Below, in pieces: positions 18,043-27,820 of a stretch of DNA of 64,000 nt. Source of the stretch: Pectobacterium carotovorum (GTDB lineage: Bacteria > Pseudomonadota > Gammaproteobacteria > Enterobacterales > Enterobacteriaceae). A model generated the notes under the pieces. That model was not told where the DNA came from. It saw only the letters and a list, made by a program, of their open reading frames with translations, and did no database searches. The stretch covers positions 500,003 to 564,002 of the forward strand of contig NZ_JAXAFK010000003.1 in assembly GCF_033898505.1 (NCBI RefSeq). The letters are read 5' to 3'. The translations under genes and the position numbers were made by a program. The stretch's first letter is position 1. Each line of letters begins with the position of its first letter.

Positions 18043-21000
18043 GTTTAGAAACCTCGTCATTCAGTTCACGCTCACGTTCGGAGGCAGCAGACGCACGATG
18101 GTCACGCGCCAGCAGGGTATAAATCGTTGGCAATACGAACAGCGTGAACAGCGTACCGATCACCAGGCCAGCCACCACCACAATGCCGATAGAGTAGCGA
18201 CTGGCGGCACCGGCTCCGCCAGCGAACAGCAGCGGGATTAAGCCAGCAACCATCGCAGCCGTGGTCATCAGCACCGGCCGCATACGGATCATGGCCGCCT
18301 TGTGCATGGCTTCCATCGGGCTGAGGCCTTCATGCTTCTGAATATCATTCGCGAAGGAAACCATCAGAATGCCGTGTTTGGATATCAGGCCGATCAGCGT
18401 CACCAGCCCGATCTGGGTATAAATGTTCATGGTGGCGAACCCAAGCCACAGCGGCAGCAGCGCGCCACAAATGGCAAGCGGCACCGTCATCAGAATGACC
18501 AGCGGATCGCGGAAGCTCTCATACTGCGCAGCCAGCACCAGAAAAATCACGATCAGCGCGAAGCCAAACGAGACAATCAGGCGATTGCCTTCCTTGACGA
18601 ACTGGCGGCTATCGGAGAGCCAGTCGATCTGCGTCCCCGGCGGCAAAGGCTGCGCCTTCAAAAAGTCCACGGCCTGCCCCATCGTGACACCCGGCAACAG
18701 CACGCCCGAGAGCGTCACCGCATTCATCTGGTTGAACTGCGGCAGACGGTTGGCCTGCGGCTGCACCTGCACATCGACCACAGTGGACAACGGCACCAGA
18801 CGGCCTGATTCGGCACGCACGTAGTAGCCCGTCAGGTCGCCCGGCGCACGACGCTTGTCTTGCGGAACCTGCGCGATAACGTCGTAGGAACGGTCAAACC
18901 AGTTGAAACGGTTGATGTAGTTCTCACCGACGAGCACCGCCAGCGTATCCGCCACGGCACTCATGGTGACGCCCATCTCACCGGCTTTAGCGGCATTGAT
19001 AGTCAGCCGAGCCTGCGGGCTGTCAAAAGCCAGATCGCTGTCGACGAACGCGAACAGACCGCTACCCCACGCCGCTCCCTTAATGTTTTCAAGCACGCCA
19101 TATAATTCAGTGAAATCAGCGGGTGAGCGAAGAACCATTTGTACCGGCAAACCATCGCTGCCAGCGGGTAAAGGCGCAGGCTGGAAGGCGGTAACAAAAG
19201 AGCGGGTAATGCCGCCGCTGCGGCCGTTTATGGTGCCCTCAACCTGATTCGCAGTCATCTGCCGCTCTTCCCAGGGCTTCAGCACGACACCGCCAAACCC
19301 GGCATTTTGGCCGTTGTAGCCATTAACCATGAAACTCCCCTGATAGTCAGGCAGAGCACGGAAGATGCTTTCAACCGCTACCCCGGCGCGCTCGGTGTAG
19401 CTCACGTTGGCGTATTGAGGAGACTTGGTCTGCACGAACACGTAGCCCTGATCCTCGCCCGGAGCCAGCTCACGCTGCACGCCCATGAACAGGACAACGA
19501 TGCCGCCCAATACCGCCACACAGACCATCATCACTGCCGCCCGGGCATGAAGTACATGACCCAGAAGACGGCCATAGCGCACGGCCAGATTGTGCATGGT
19601 GCGTTCGATGGCCTTGGCCATCCGGCCCTCGGACATCTGTGAGTTGAGCATGTAGCTGCTCATCATGGGCGATAGCGTCAAGGCAATCACACCGGAGACG
19701 ATCACCGAGCACGCCAGCGTGAAGGCGAACTCCTTGAAGAGCGCGCCGGTGATGCCCCCCATCATACCAATGGGCGCATAGACCGCCGCCAGCGTAATGG
19801 TCATGCCGATAACGGGCCAGACAATCTCACGGGCGCCCACGATGGCCGCTTTGCCCGGCGACAGCCCTTCTTCAATGTGCCGATGGATGTTCTCCACTAC
19901 CACGATGGCATCGTCCACCACCAGCCCAATGGCCAGAACCATCGCCAGCAGGGTCAACAGGTTGATCGAAAAACCGAAGGCCAGCATCAGTGAGGCCGTG
20001 CCGATAAGCGACAGCGGGATCGTGACGATAGGGATGAGCACGGCGCGGAAAGTCCCCAGAAACAGGAAGATCACCATCACCACGATGACGACCGCCTCTA
20101 GCAACGTCTTCATGACTTCATCGATCGCCGCATTGACGAAGCGCGCAGTGTCGAAGTTGTTGACCACCTTCAAGCCGGGAGGCGCGGCACGCTGCAAATC
20201 AGGCAATAATGCATCGACGCCAGCCACGATCTCCAATGGATTACCATCAGGCGTAGGTGAGATGGCGATGGCTACCGCACGCGCGCCATCGTTCAAAAAA
20301 CTGCTGTCGTAGTTCTGGCCACCCAGTTCGACTGTGGCGATATCGCCAACGCGTACAACGCCGTTTTCTCCACGTTTAACCACCAGATCGCGAAAGTCCT
20401 GCACGCTACGCATGTCGGTAGCCGCCGTGATCGGAATCAGGTTGTCATGGCCGCGCAAAGCACCGGGCGCTGCCTGCACGTTGTTTGCACGCAGCGCCGC
20501 AGCCAGATCGCTGGCGGTTATCCCGCGAGCAGCCAGTTTGATCGGATCGACCCAGAGGCGCATTGCAATAGTTTGCCCACCACTCGTCTCCGCCGACGCG
20601 ACGCCCGGCACCGAAGTGATCTGTGGCTGTACCACGCGGTTGATGAAGTCCGTAATCTCGGGAATGCTTTGCTGATCGCTGACGAAGGACAGATATTGCA
20701 CCGCCGACACACCGTCGGTGATCTTCTTGATCTCTGGATCGTATACGCCCTCAGGCAAGCGGTACTTAACCTGCTGCACCTTGGCCAGCACTTCGGTCAT
20801 GGACCGATCCGCATCCGCATTGAGAACCAGTTTTGCCTTGATCTCGCTGCGCCCCAGCGTGGACGTTGAACTCAGATATTCGATGCCGTTAGCGCTGGCG
20901 ATCGCCTGAGCGATAGGTGTGGTGACGAAGCCCTGCATTACATCCTGCGAGGCGCCGGGGAAATTGGTTGTGACAACAATCGTCGCGCTTTCCATCGCCG

Positions 21001-21112
21001 GATACTGACGCATCGGTAACGAGAACAGCGCTGCGAGACCGATCAACAGAATGAGTGTACTCAGCGTGATCGACAGGATCGGGCGTTTGATGAACAGATC
21101 GGTAAACTTCAT
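18035..21112 (-). CDS. RND multidrug efflux pump, inner-membrane subunit (MexI-like)
   Basis: A 1025-aa HAE1-type resistance-nodulation-division transporter with twelve membrane helices (one at the N-terminus, a cluster around 335-545, one near 855 and a final cluster to 1005) and two large periplasmic loops. The proton-relay Asp pair is in GLVVDDAIVVVEN near residue 405. The opening MKFTDLFIKRPILS and many blocks closely resemble Pseudomonas aeruginosa MexI as I remember it. The pump exports toxic small molecules; MexGHI-OpmD carries phenazines and signalling molecules and is SoxR-induced. Overlaps the adaptor stop by 4 nt. Confidence 0.95.
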   Translation of the reverse strand: MKFTDLFIKRPILSITLSTLILLIGLAALFSLPMRQYPAMESATIVVTTNFPGASQDVMQGFVTTPIAQAIASANGIEYLSSTSTLGRSEIKAKLVLNADADRSMTEVLAKVQQVKYRLPEGVYDPEIKKITDGVSAVQYLSFVSDQQSIPEITDFINRVVQPQITSVPGVASAETSGGQTIAMRLWVDPIKLAARGITASDLAAALRANNVQAAPGALRGHDNLIPITAATDMRSVQDFRDLVVKRGENGVVRVGDIATVELGGQNYDSSFLNDGARAVAIAISPTPDGNPLEIVAGVDALLPDLQRAAPPGLKVVNNFDTARFVNAAIDEVMKTLLEAVVIVVMVIFLFLGTFRAVLIPIVTIPLSLIGTASLMLAFGFSINLLTLLAMVLAIGLVVDDAIVVVENIHRHIEEGLSPGKAAIVGAREIVWPVIGMTITLAAVYAPIGMMGGITGALFKEFAFTLACSVIVSGVIALTLSPMMSSYMLNSQMSEGRMAKAIERTMHNLAVRYGRLLGHVLHARAAVMMVCVAVLGGIVVLFMGVQRELAPGEDQGYVFVQTKSPQYANVSYTERAGVAVESIFRALPDYQGSFMVNGYNGQNAGFGGVVLKPWEERQMTANQVEGTINGRSGGITRSFVTAFQPAPLPAGSDGLPVQMVLRSPADFTELYGVLENIKGAAWGSGLFAFVDSDLAFDSPQARLTINAAKAGEMGVTMSAVADTLAVLVGENYINRFNWFDRSYDVIAQVPQDKRRAPGDLTGYYVRAESGRLVPLSTVVDVQVQPQANRLPQFNQMNAVTLSGVLLPGVTMGQAVDFLKAQPLPPGTQIDWLSDSRQFVKEGNRLIVSFGFALIVIFLVLAAQYESFRDPLVILMTVPLAICGALLPLWLGFATMNIYTQIGLVTLIGLISKHGILMVSFANDIQKHEGLSPMEAMHKAAMIRMRPVLMTTAAMVAGLIPLLFAGGAGAASRYSIGIVVVAGLVIGTLFTLFVLPTIYTLLARDHRASAASERERELNDEVSKHA

Positions 21113-22254
21113 GGTTGACCCCCAGTGGCCGGAGCCCCCTCGGCAGCAGGTTTATCCACCACGCGCAAATCGGCGCCCGGACGTACCCGCAGTTGACCTT
21201 CCGTGATCACAACGTCTCCCGCTTTCAGCCCACTGGCAATCACCACCGTATCACCAATGCGCCGCCCTACTGCAATCGGTACGATCTCAGCCTTGCCGGT
21301 CTTCTCAGGCGTAAGCCCGCGCACGACGGCGGCAGCATCGCCTGAGGCAGACGTCATTACGGCCGAGACAGGCAGCGTCAACGCATCGGGCTCAGCTGGT
21401 AACATCACATCCACCGTCGCGTACATGCCCGGCTGCAACGTGCGCCCCTGATTGTCCACTTCAGCCTGAACAGAAGCGTTACGCGTATCTCGCCCCACTT
21501 GAGGCTCAATGGCGCTGATGGTGGCCTGTACTGGCGCAACGCCAGCCGTGTCGATGCGCACCTGTACCGTCTGCCCCACCTTCACTCTTGCCAGCTCTTG
21601 CTGAGGGATGTCGAAGTTGGCGTACAGCTGATTTGGATCGGTTAGCGTCACAGCGACATCTCCGGGGTTGAGATACTGCCCCAGATCGATACGGCGTAAA
21701 CCAAGCTCTCCGTCAAACGGCGCACGTATGCGCTTTTGACGGATGCGAGCTTCCAACTGCTGGACTTGCGCCGCAGTCTGATCCCGTTCAGCCTGACGTT
21801 GCTGCAACATCTCCCGGGAGGCCGCGCCCGTGCGAGCCAGCTCACTCGCTCGGTTAAACTGGGCCAGAGCAAAACCGGCCGATGCTTTCGCCGCCGCCAG
21901 ATCGGCCTGCTCGGTTGCATCATCCAGTTGCACCAGTACCGTACCCGCTTTGACCCGTTGGCCGGGCTCGAACGAAATCGCGGCAACGCGCCCAGCCACT
22001 TCAGCAGACAACATCACCTGACGAACCGCACGCAGCTCACCCAGACCTTCGAGGCTTACCGGCGCAGCCTGCGCGTGCAGCGTCGTCGCCACCACATCAA
22101 TTGGCCCCCCGCCTGCCCAGCCTCCCTGACTTTGGCGTGCAGACCGCCAGTACCACAAACTGGTGGCAATCAGGGTGACCACAACACCCGCGATGACGAT
22201 GGCGTTGAATCCAGATGGCTTACGGGCAGGACTGCCCGGCGATGGTTCACTCAT
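21109..22254 (-). CDS. RND efflux periplasmic adaptor (MexH-like membrane-fusion protein)
   Basis: A roughly 381-aa HlyD/AcrA-family adaptor: N-terminal membrane anchor (about residues 17-37), split lipoyl domain (VAGRVAAISFEPGQRVKAGTVLVQLDD and RAPFDGELGLRRIDLGQYL halves), an alpha hairpin with a Gln-rich coiled coil between them, and a beta-barrel region. The start at ATG 22254 (MSEPSP) has GGAGAG at good spacing; the frame is open five codons further without one. First gene of the efflux operon, about 155 bp downstream of the SoxR-dependent promoter. No mexG homologue is seen between them. Confidence 0.92.
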   Translation of the reverse strand: MSEPSPGSPARKPSGFNAIVIAGVVVTLIATSLWYWRSARQSQGGWAGGGPIDVVATTLHAQAAPVSLEGLGELRAVRQVMLSAEVAGRVAAISFEPGQRVKAGTVLVQLDDATEQADLAAAKASAGFALAQFNRASELARTGAASREMLQQRQAERDQTAAQVQQLEARIRQKRIRAPFDGELGLRRIDLGQYLNPGDVAVTLTDPNQLYANFDIPQQELARVKVGQTVQVRIDTAGVAPVQATISAIEPQVGRDTRNASVQAEVDNQGRTLQPGMYATVDVMLPAEPDALTLPVSAVMTSASGDAAAVVRGLTPEKTGKAEIVPIAVGRRIGDTVVIASGLKAGDVVITEGQLRVRPGADLRVVDKPAAEGAPATGGQP

Positions 22255-22415
22255 TTTGCTGCTCTCCACATAACGTTACGACGTATAGGCATCAGGCATT
22301 CGTTGACCCATACAGCCTCACCATCGAAACGTGACATAGATAACAGGCACTTATCGTTAGAGAACAGCAGTACACAGACACCGACGCTTGGCGCTCATTC
22401 CAAGGAATCGGTGCT

Positions 22416-22446
22416 TTTATAAAGCCTCAACTTAACTTGAGGTCAA
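22416..22446 (-). promoter_or_regulatory. SoxR-box promoter of the RND efflux operon
   Basis: On the minus strand: -35 TTGACC (22441-22446), 19-bp spacer, -10 TATAAA (22416-22421). The spacer contains CCTCAACTTAACTTGAGG (22425-22442), which differs from the E. coli soxS operator by a single central base. This is a canonical MerR-type promoter pointing at the adaptor gene. The rest of 22255-22584 appears to be untranslated leader and spacer. Confidence 0.92.
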
Positions 22447-22584
22447 GAGCTTTTGTTCATTGAGAAAGAGGGACAGCAACCGCAGCAGCATCGGCGCATA
22501 GAAGGGGAAGGACGGCGTGTTTCCTGTAGTGCAGCGGTGAGTTTCGGCCTGCCACGAGGTAATTTCGTCAGCAGGCCAAATCGA

Positions 22585-23052
22585 TTAACGCTCAAGTAAA
22601 TAGGCGCCTGGCCCTTTCTGAGCCAGTTCATCATTGGGGTTACGCAGCGGACAATCCGTCAGCGACAAGCATCCGCATCCGATGCAGCTATCCAGCTCGT
22701 CACGAAGTCGCTGTAGTTTGGTAATTCTGTCATTGAGGCTGTGGCGCCAGCGGGAAGCAACCGCCTTCCACTGTTCGGTACTGACTCGAACCAGCGGCTG
22801 ATAGTCGCCCAATGCTTCATGCACTTCGTCGAGCGGAATCCCGGCACGCTGCGCAACCTTGATGATTGCGATATAACGCATCACACCGGGCGTATACCGC
22901 CTTTGGTTGCCAGGCGTCCTTATACTGCTGATCAACCCTTTCGATTCATAGAAATGGAGCGCCGAAACCGCTACGCCAGTGCGTTTAGAGACTTCTCCAA
23001 CGCTCAGTAAACGTGGCAACTCAGCGTCTTTGCCTTCTGCAACCTTAGACAT
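22585..23052 (-). CDS. soxR: Redox-sensitive transcriptional activator SoxR
   Basis: A 155-aa MerR-family regulator: N-terminal winged HTH ([25 protein letters not shown]), dimerisation helix, and the C-terminal [2Fe-2S] motif [12 protein letters not shown] with all four Cys (about residues 121-132). Oxidation of the cluster by redox-cycling compounds turns promoters on. ATG at 23052 has GGGGAG upstream. No soxS is divergent from it, unlike E. coli; instead it sits upstream of an efflux operon that carries its operator, the non-enteric style of SoxR regulon. Confidence 0.96.
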   Translation of the reverse strand: MSKVAEGKDAELPRLLSVGEVSKRTGVAVSALHFYESKGLISSIRTPGNQRRYTPGVMRYIAIIKVAQRAGIPLDEVHEALGDYQPLVRVSTEQWKAVASRWRHSLNDRITKLQRLRDELDSCIGCGCLSLTDCPLRNPNDELAQKGPGAYLLER

Positions 23053-23068
23053 CGTCAACTCCCCAATA

Positions 23069-23086
23069 CATGAAGGTAGGTTGAGA
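23069..23086 (-). promoter_or_regulatory. Degenerate SoxR-like site upstream of soxR
   Basis: Minus-strand TCTCAACCTACCTTCATG matches the sodA box at about 14 of 18 positions and lies 17 bp before the soxR start. A TATAAA sits just upstream of it (minus sense), so the site would cover the start of transcription and could serve autorepression. Not a 19-bp-spacer promoter. Confidence 0.4.
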
Positions 23087-23295
23087 TTTTATACGGCCGA
23101 TGGTCACGCGGCAATCAGGGCGGGCCGCCCACACCCATCACTCTGTTTTTCCACATAGCTCCCCGGTCAACCACTGAATGTAGTCCGATTTGGCACGCCG
23201 ATACCCGTTCGCCTTCTGAATGGCGATGTGAGTCAAATGAATAGCCGTAGATTGCAGACGGCAGCCTGCAATCTACGGTAGAAAATAAAAGATTA

Positions 23296-23841
23296 TTATT
23301 TCTTCATTTCAAGGCTTTTCATCTCATCTTTGCTTAACCCATGCGTTGAACTGCTAATAACGCAATTGTAACTTTCATTTTTATTAATAATCATGAAAGT
23401 GCTTACCGGGTTTTTCATTTTTTTATCAAGAGAGAAAAGAATATTAGCCTCAGGTAAAACACTGGGGCTAAATGCACCGAATGAATAGCTATCAGATAGC
23501 CCCAAGGCGGATAGATCGGCCGTTAATTCCATGGGTTGCGTGCTGTGTGGCGAAGGGAACATGGATTTTGCTGACATCATCATTGACTGGGTATTAATGT
23601 TATATTCTGTTGTCACTTTCATGCCGACGTATTTGGATTCAGGCATATTCAGCTGTTTCTCACACATCGCATTGTGCTGCGGGCTGGGCGTCCCATTTTG
23701 CAGGACTGCGTGAATATGTTTTAATTCAACTTGATCTTTTCCGGTATGTGCTTTTGCCGTGTCATCAGCCTGAGCAAAACCGCTCACCACCAGCGCCGCC
23801 GTTGCTACAACGTGTAAAATAGTGCTATTCATTGCATTCAT
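23296..23841 (-). CDS. Exported hypothetical protein
   Basis: A 181-aa product starting MNAMNSTILH with a signal peptide cleaved probably after FAQA (about residue 25), leaving a mature protein of about 156 residues. Two Cys remain in the mature part (MCEKQL and YNCVISSS), which could form a disulfide in the periplasm. The start at 23841 has GAGG upstream; the frame extends 14 codons further without a ribosome site. I recognise no family. Its coding sequence and surroundings are AT-rich compared with neighbours, suggesting horizontal origin. Confidence 0.7.
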   Translation of the reverse strand: MNAMNSTILHVVATAALVVSGFAQADDTAKAHTGKDQVELKHIHAVLQNGTPSPQHNAMCEKQLNMPESKYVGMKVTTEYNINTQSMMMSAKSMFPSPHSTQPMELTADLSALGLSDSYSFGAFSPSVLPEANILFSLDKKMKNPVSTFMIINKNESYNCVISSSTHGLSKDEMKSLEMKK

Positions 23842-24343
23842 TTTTCCATCCTCTTTATCTGTAGGGATAACCATATTATCCATGATAACAATCTGTTATT
23901 TATTAAATAAATAACCGGTATGCTTCATGAAATTTAAATGATATTTCCCAGATAGCGTCGAACAGAAAAATCACTAAAAAACAACAATAACCTTCGCCAT
24001 TTTAAATGATGTGATTTTATAAATGCATTCTGGTTATAAACATAGTCAAATTTTGATATTACGTCAAAATACAATCGGCAAAAAAAATAAAATAGAAACA
24101 GGAATCAGAATAAATATAACCAGACTAAGTATTTAATAAAATGATTTATCTACAATATCAACGTTCAAGAGTCGACTCGAATGTACTGAACGGTGTTCAT
24201 CGAACACAACAATGGTGTATATCGCCAGAACAAGGAAGCGACTCAGCGTACCAACGGTATCATTGCAGAACGGAAAAAGAGCGAATAGATTTCAGGCGCG
24301 ACAAGGAGATTGATGGCACAAGAAAAAAGAGAGATGAAAAGAT
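23842..24343. other. AT-rich intergenic stretch without a supported gene
   Basis: About 500 bp, strongly AT-rich up to 24150. A plus-strand frame from 24141 runs through the tRNA gene and is rejected. The part 24180-24340 has a base composition like coding DNA but no intact frame; it may be a remnant of something once inserted next to the tRNA genes. Confidence 0.5.
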
Positions 24344-24419
<76 letters not shown>

Positions 24420-24495
24420 ATATCGGACAGACATTAACAAGCGTTACGTCTGATTACTGCACACTGATTGTATGGTGACAAACAGTGATAAAACT

Positions 24496-24571
<76 letters not shown>

Positions 24572-24816
24572 CCGGGAAATCTTCACACGATGTTGAAGTT
24601 CTTTAATTGAAATTCTTCATCGGTATGGGGTGCGCATTATACGAGAAATCCGTTTAACCGCAAGCCCCAAAAAATGAAAAATTGTCTGAGTGCTGATAAA
24701 AAAAACAATATGTTGATAAAACAGACACTCGCTGACAAAACAGACGTTGTTGCGTAGAGTTGTGGCGCAAATAGCTGCAATTCGCTGCACATCACGCCCT
24801 ACCCGTTTTGCTTCAT

Positions 24817-25359
24817 CTACAGACGCAGAAAATTCTCACGGTAATAAGCCAGTTCCGCCAGCGATTCGCGAATGTCGTCCATCGCCTGATGCGTGCCCTG
24901 CTTCTTAAAGCCCGTCAGGATTTCCGGCTTCCAGCGTCGCGCCAGCTCTTTGAGCGTGCTGACATCCAGATAGCGGTAGTGGAAGTAGGCTTCCAGTTCC
25001 GGCATATAGCGGAACAGGAAGCGGCGATCCTGCCCAATGCTATTGCCACAGATCGGCGATTTACCCGCCGGCACCCATTTTTGTAGAAACGCCAGCGTTT
25101 CCAGCTCGGCAGCACGTTCATCCGTGGTGCTGGCTTTGACGCGATCCGTCAGGCCGCTGGCGCCGTGTGTACGCACATTCCAGTCATCCATCAGCGCTAA
25201 TTGGCTATCCGACTGGTGCACCGCCAGTACTGGCCCTTCAGCCAACACGTTCAAGTTTGCATCCGTCACCAGCGTTGCGATCTCAATAATGCGATCGCGC
25301 TCCGGGTTCAGGCCGGTCATTTCGAGATCGATCCAGATCAGATTATTTTCATCTACCAT
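24817..25359 (-). CDS. orn: Oligoribonuclease
   Basis: A 180-aa DEDDh 3'-to-5' exoribonuclease that degrades di- to penta-ribonucleotides, including pGpG from cyclic-di-GMP turnover. Catalytic residues: Asp and Glu in WIDLEMTG (11 and 13), Asp in [10 protein letters not shown], and His/Asp in [12 protein letters not shown]. Almost identical to E. coli Orn over its length. Divergent from rsgA with about 200 bp between. Confidence 0.98.
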   Translation of the reverse strand: MVDENNLIWIDLEMTGLNPERDRIIEIATLVTDANLNVLAEGPVLAVHQSDSQLALMDDWNVRTHGASGLTDRVKASTTDERAAELETLAFLQKWVPAGKSPICGNSIGQDRRFLFRYMPELEAYFHYRYLDVSTLKELARRWKPEILTGFKKQGTHQAMDDIRESLAELAYYRENFLRL

Positions 25360-25559
25360 CGTGGGTGTTCCTGTTGCGTGGGTGTTACTGTTGCTTTGTG
25401 CCCTGTCATCGATACAAGGATAACAGTATCAGTCCCAGCGCTGATACCGACAAGGTGGTATCAGTTAATTAAAATCAAATAGGGTGTATTATAGTCTGTT
25501 GAAACGCGGCGGGCGATAAGGCGCTGTCGTGAACGATAAATCGTCTTAAGTGAGGCTTA

Positions 25560-26609
25560 GTGAGCAAAAAGAAACTGTCGAAAGGTCAGCAGCGTCGGGT
25601 TAGCGCCAACCACCAGCGTCGCCTGAAAAAAACGGAAAGCAAAGTCGAATGGGAAGATAGCCAACTGGGCGATGCGCAGGAAGGCATTATCATCAGCCGA
25701 TTTGGTATGCACGCCGATGTGGAAGCCACCGATGGCGTGGTGCACCGCTGCAACATTCGTCGGACCATTTCATCGCTGGTTACCGGCGACCGCGTCGTCT
25801 GGCGACCCGGCCATGAATCACTCGCTGGCATCAGCGGGATCGTGGAAGCCGTTCACCCCCGTCATTCAGTCCTGACACGCCCTGACTATTACGATGGCAT
25901 TAAACCGATCGCCGCCAATATCGATCAGATCGTGATCGTCTCCGCGATCTTGCCTGAACTGTCGCTGAACATTATCGATCGCTATCTGGTTGCTTGCGAA
26001 ACGCTGGAAATCGAACCGCTGATCGTACTGAACAAAATTGATCTGCTGGATGACGAATCCCGCCAGTTTGTGGATAAATTGATGGATATCTACCGCGCGC
26101 TTAACTATCGCGTGCTGATGGTGTCCAGCCATACTCAACAGGGTATCCCTGAACTGGAACAGGCGCTCACTGACCGTATCAGTATTTTCGCCGGGCAATC
26201 AGGCGTAGGGAAATCCAGCCTGCTTAATGCGCTGCTCGCACTGGGTGAAGAACAGATTCTGGTGAATGAGGTTTCCGATACCTCAGGATTGGGACAGCAC
26301 ACGACGACCGCCTCCCGACTTTACCACTTCCCGCACGGCGGCGACGTCATCGACTCACCGGGCGTGCGCGAATTTGGTCTGTGGCATCTGGAACCCGAAC
26401 AGGTGACAAGTGGTTTCATCGAGCTCCGCAAATACATCGGTTCGTGTAAGTTCCGCGACTGTAAACATGAAAACGACCCGGGCTGCGCGATTAACGCCGC
26501 ACTGGAGCGCGGAGAGATTGCCGTAGAGCGCTATGATAACTATCACCGGATTCTGGAAAGCATGGCGCAAGTAAAAACGCGTAAAGGCTTTTCAGATACA
26601 GATAACTGA
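25560..26609 (+). CDS. rsgA: Small ribosomal subunit biogenesis GTPase RsgA
   Basis: A 349-aa circularly permuted GTPase: an N-terminal OB-fold, then G4 NKIDL (about 157), then G1 GQSGVGKSS (about 219), G3 DSPG, and a C-terminal zinc knuckle with Cys/His ([14 protein letters not shown]). It checks maturation of the 30S decoding centre and releases late factors. The start is GTG (25560), followed by the Lys-rich [12 protein letters not shown] stretch typical of the family. Confidence 0.97.
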   Translation: MSKKKLSKGQQRRVSANHQRRLKKTESKVEWEDSQLGDAQEGIIISRFGMHADVEATDGVVHRCNIRRTISSLVTGDRVVWRPGHESLAGISGIVEAVHPRHSVLTRPDYYDGIKPIAANIDQIVIVSAILPELSLNIIDRYLVACETLEIEPLIVLNKIDLLDDESRQFVDKLMDIYRALNYRVLMVSSHTQQGIPELEQALTDRISIFAGQSGVGKSSLLNALLALGEEQILVNEVSDTSGLGQHTTTASRLYHFPHGGDVIDSPGVREFGLWHLEPEQVTSGFIELRKYIGSCKFRDCKHENDPGCAINAALERGEIAVERYDNYHRILESMAQVKTRKGFSDTDN

Positions 26610-26753
26610 CATTTATCATGACCATCGTTACAATGCGCCCCCTTTGAGAGTTAACGAATCCGCTGACTCTCTTTCTGGGCTACCGCTGGCAACGTCAGGC
26701 GTGTTCCCCAGACAGCTTATTTTATGGCGCACTATTAATCCAAGAGGCTCACA

Positions 26754-27764
26754 GTGCTGGATAATATCAAAATCAAATTACAGTATTGGCTTCCCAAGAT
26801 CTGGCTGACCCGCCTAGCGGGCTGGGGAGCAAATAAGCGTGCGGGAAAACTCACCAAGCTGGTGATCGATCTGTTTGTCCGCCAATACAACGTCAACATG
26901 CAGGAAGCGCAGCAGCCGGATACCGCATCCTATCGCACGTTTAACGAATTTTTCGTTCGTCCTCTGCGTCCGGGTATTCGCCCTGTCGATCCTCATGCGC
27001 ACCGTCTGGTGCAGCCTGCTGACGGCGTGCTGTCGCAGTTTGGCCCCATTACCGACGGCAAGCTGATCCAGGCGAAGAACCACGACTACTCGCTGGAAGC
27101 GCTGCTGGCTGGCAACTACATGATGGCCGATCTGTTCCGCGATGGTCTGTTCGCCACCATTTATCTTTCACCGCGTGATTATCACCGCCTCCACATGCCG
27201 TGCGACGGCGTGCTGCGCGAGATGATTTATGTGCCGGGTGACCTGTTCTCCGTCAATCTGCTGACGGCCGATAACGTACCGAATTTGTTTGCACGTAACG
27301 AACGCGTCATTTGCCTGTTTGATACTGAATTCGGTCCATTGGCACAAATTCTGGTTGGTGCGACCATTGTCGGCAGCATCGAAACCGTGTGGTCAGGCGT
27401 GGTGACGCCACCGCGTGAAGGTATCATCAAGCGTTGGACTTACCCGCAGGCGGGTGAAGAAGGTGCCGTCGTGCTGGCGAAAGGCGAGGAAATGGGCCGC
27501 TTCAAGCTGGGCTCAACGGTGATTAACCTGTTTGCCGCAGGCAATAATCTCCAGTTTGCCGCACACCTGAATACCATGAGCGTGACCCGTATGGGTGAAC
27601 CGTTTGCCGAAGTCCGTCAGGATGAGCCAACGCCCGTCGTCTTCCCGGAAGGAACCGAGCTGGCAGCAAACGACGCCGCACCGTCTGAACCGGTTCAGGC
27701 TGAAGGACAAAATACTGCGGCTGACGCATCCGGCCAGACGGGTCACAAACCCGACGCGCCGTAA
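26754..27764 (+). CDS. psd: Phosphatidylserine decarboxylase proenzyme
   Basis: A 336-aa inner-membrane-associated enzyme making phosphatidylethanolamine from phosphatidylserine. The self-cleavage motif LGST is at residues 252-255, with Ser 254 becoming the pyruvoyl group, the same number as in E. coli. Start GTG at 26754 with AGAGG upstream. The last 45 residues after the conserved core are Ala/Glu/Thr-rich and probably disordered. mscM follows 56 bp downstream on the same strand, as in E. coli. Confidence 0.97.
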   Translation: MLDNIKIKLQYWLPKIWLTRLAGWGANKRAGKLTKLVIDLFVRQYNVNMQEAQQPDTASYRTFNEFFVRPLRPGIRPVDPHAHRLVQPADGVLSQFGPITDGKLIQAKNHDYSLEALLAGNYMMADLFRDGLFATIYLSPRDYHRLHMPCDGVLREMIYVPGDLFSVNLLTADNVPNLFARNERVICLFDTEFGPLAQILVGATIVGSIETVWSGVVTPPREGIIKRWTYPQAGEEGAVVLAKGEEMGRFKLGSTVINLFAAGNNLQFAAHLNTMSVTRMGEPFAEVRQDEPTPVVFPEGTELAANDAAPSEPVQAEGQNTAADASGQTGHKPDAP

Positions 27765-27820
27765 CTAACGTCCGATTTTAGTCGCTTGTAAGAGTGTTGT
27801 TTGTAATAAAGGTAGCTAAC

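Noticed and set aside
22255..22415. Possible mexG-like gene between soxR promoter and adaptor gene
   Set aside because: The interval is only about 160 bp and has no frame resembling MexG (a DoxX-like membrane protein).
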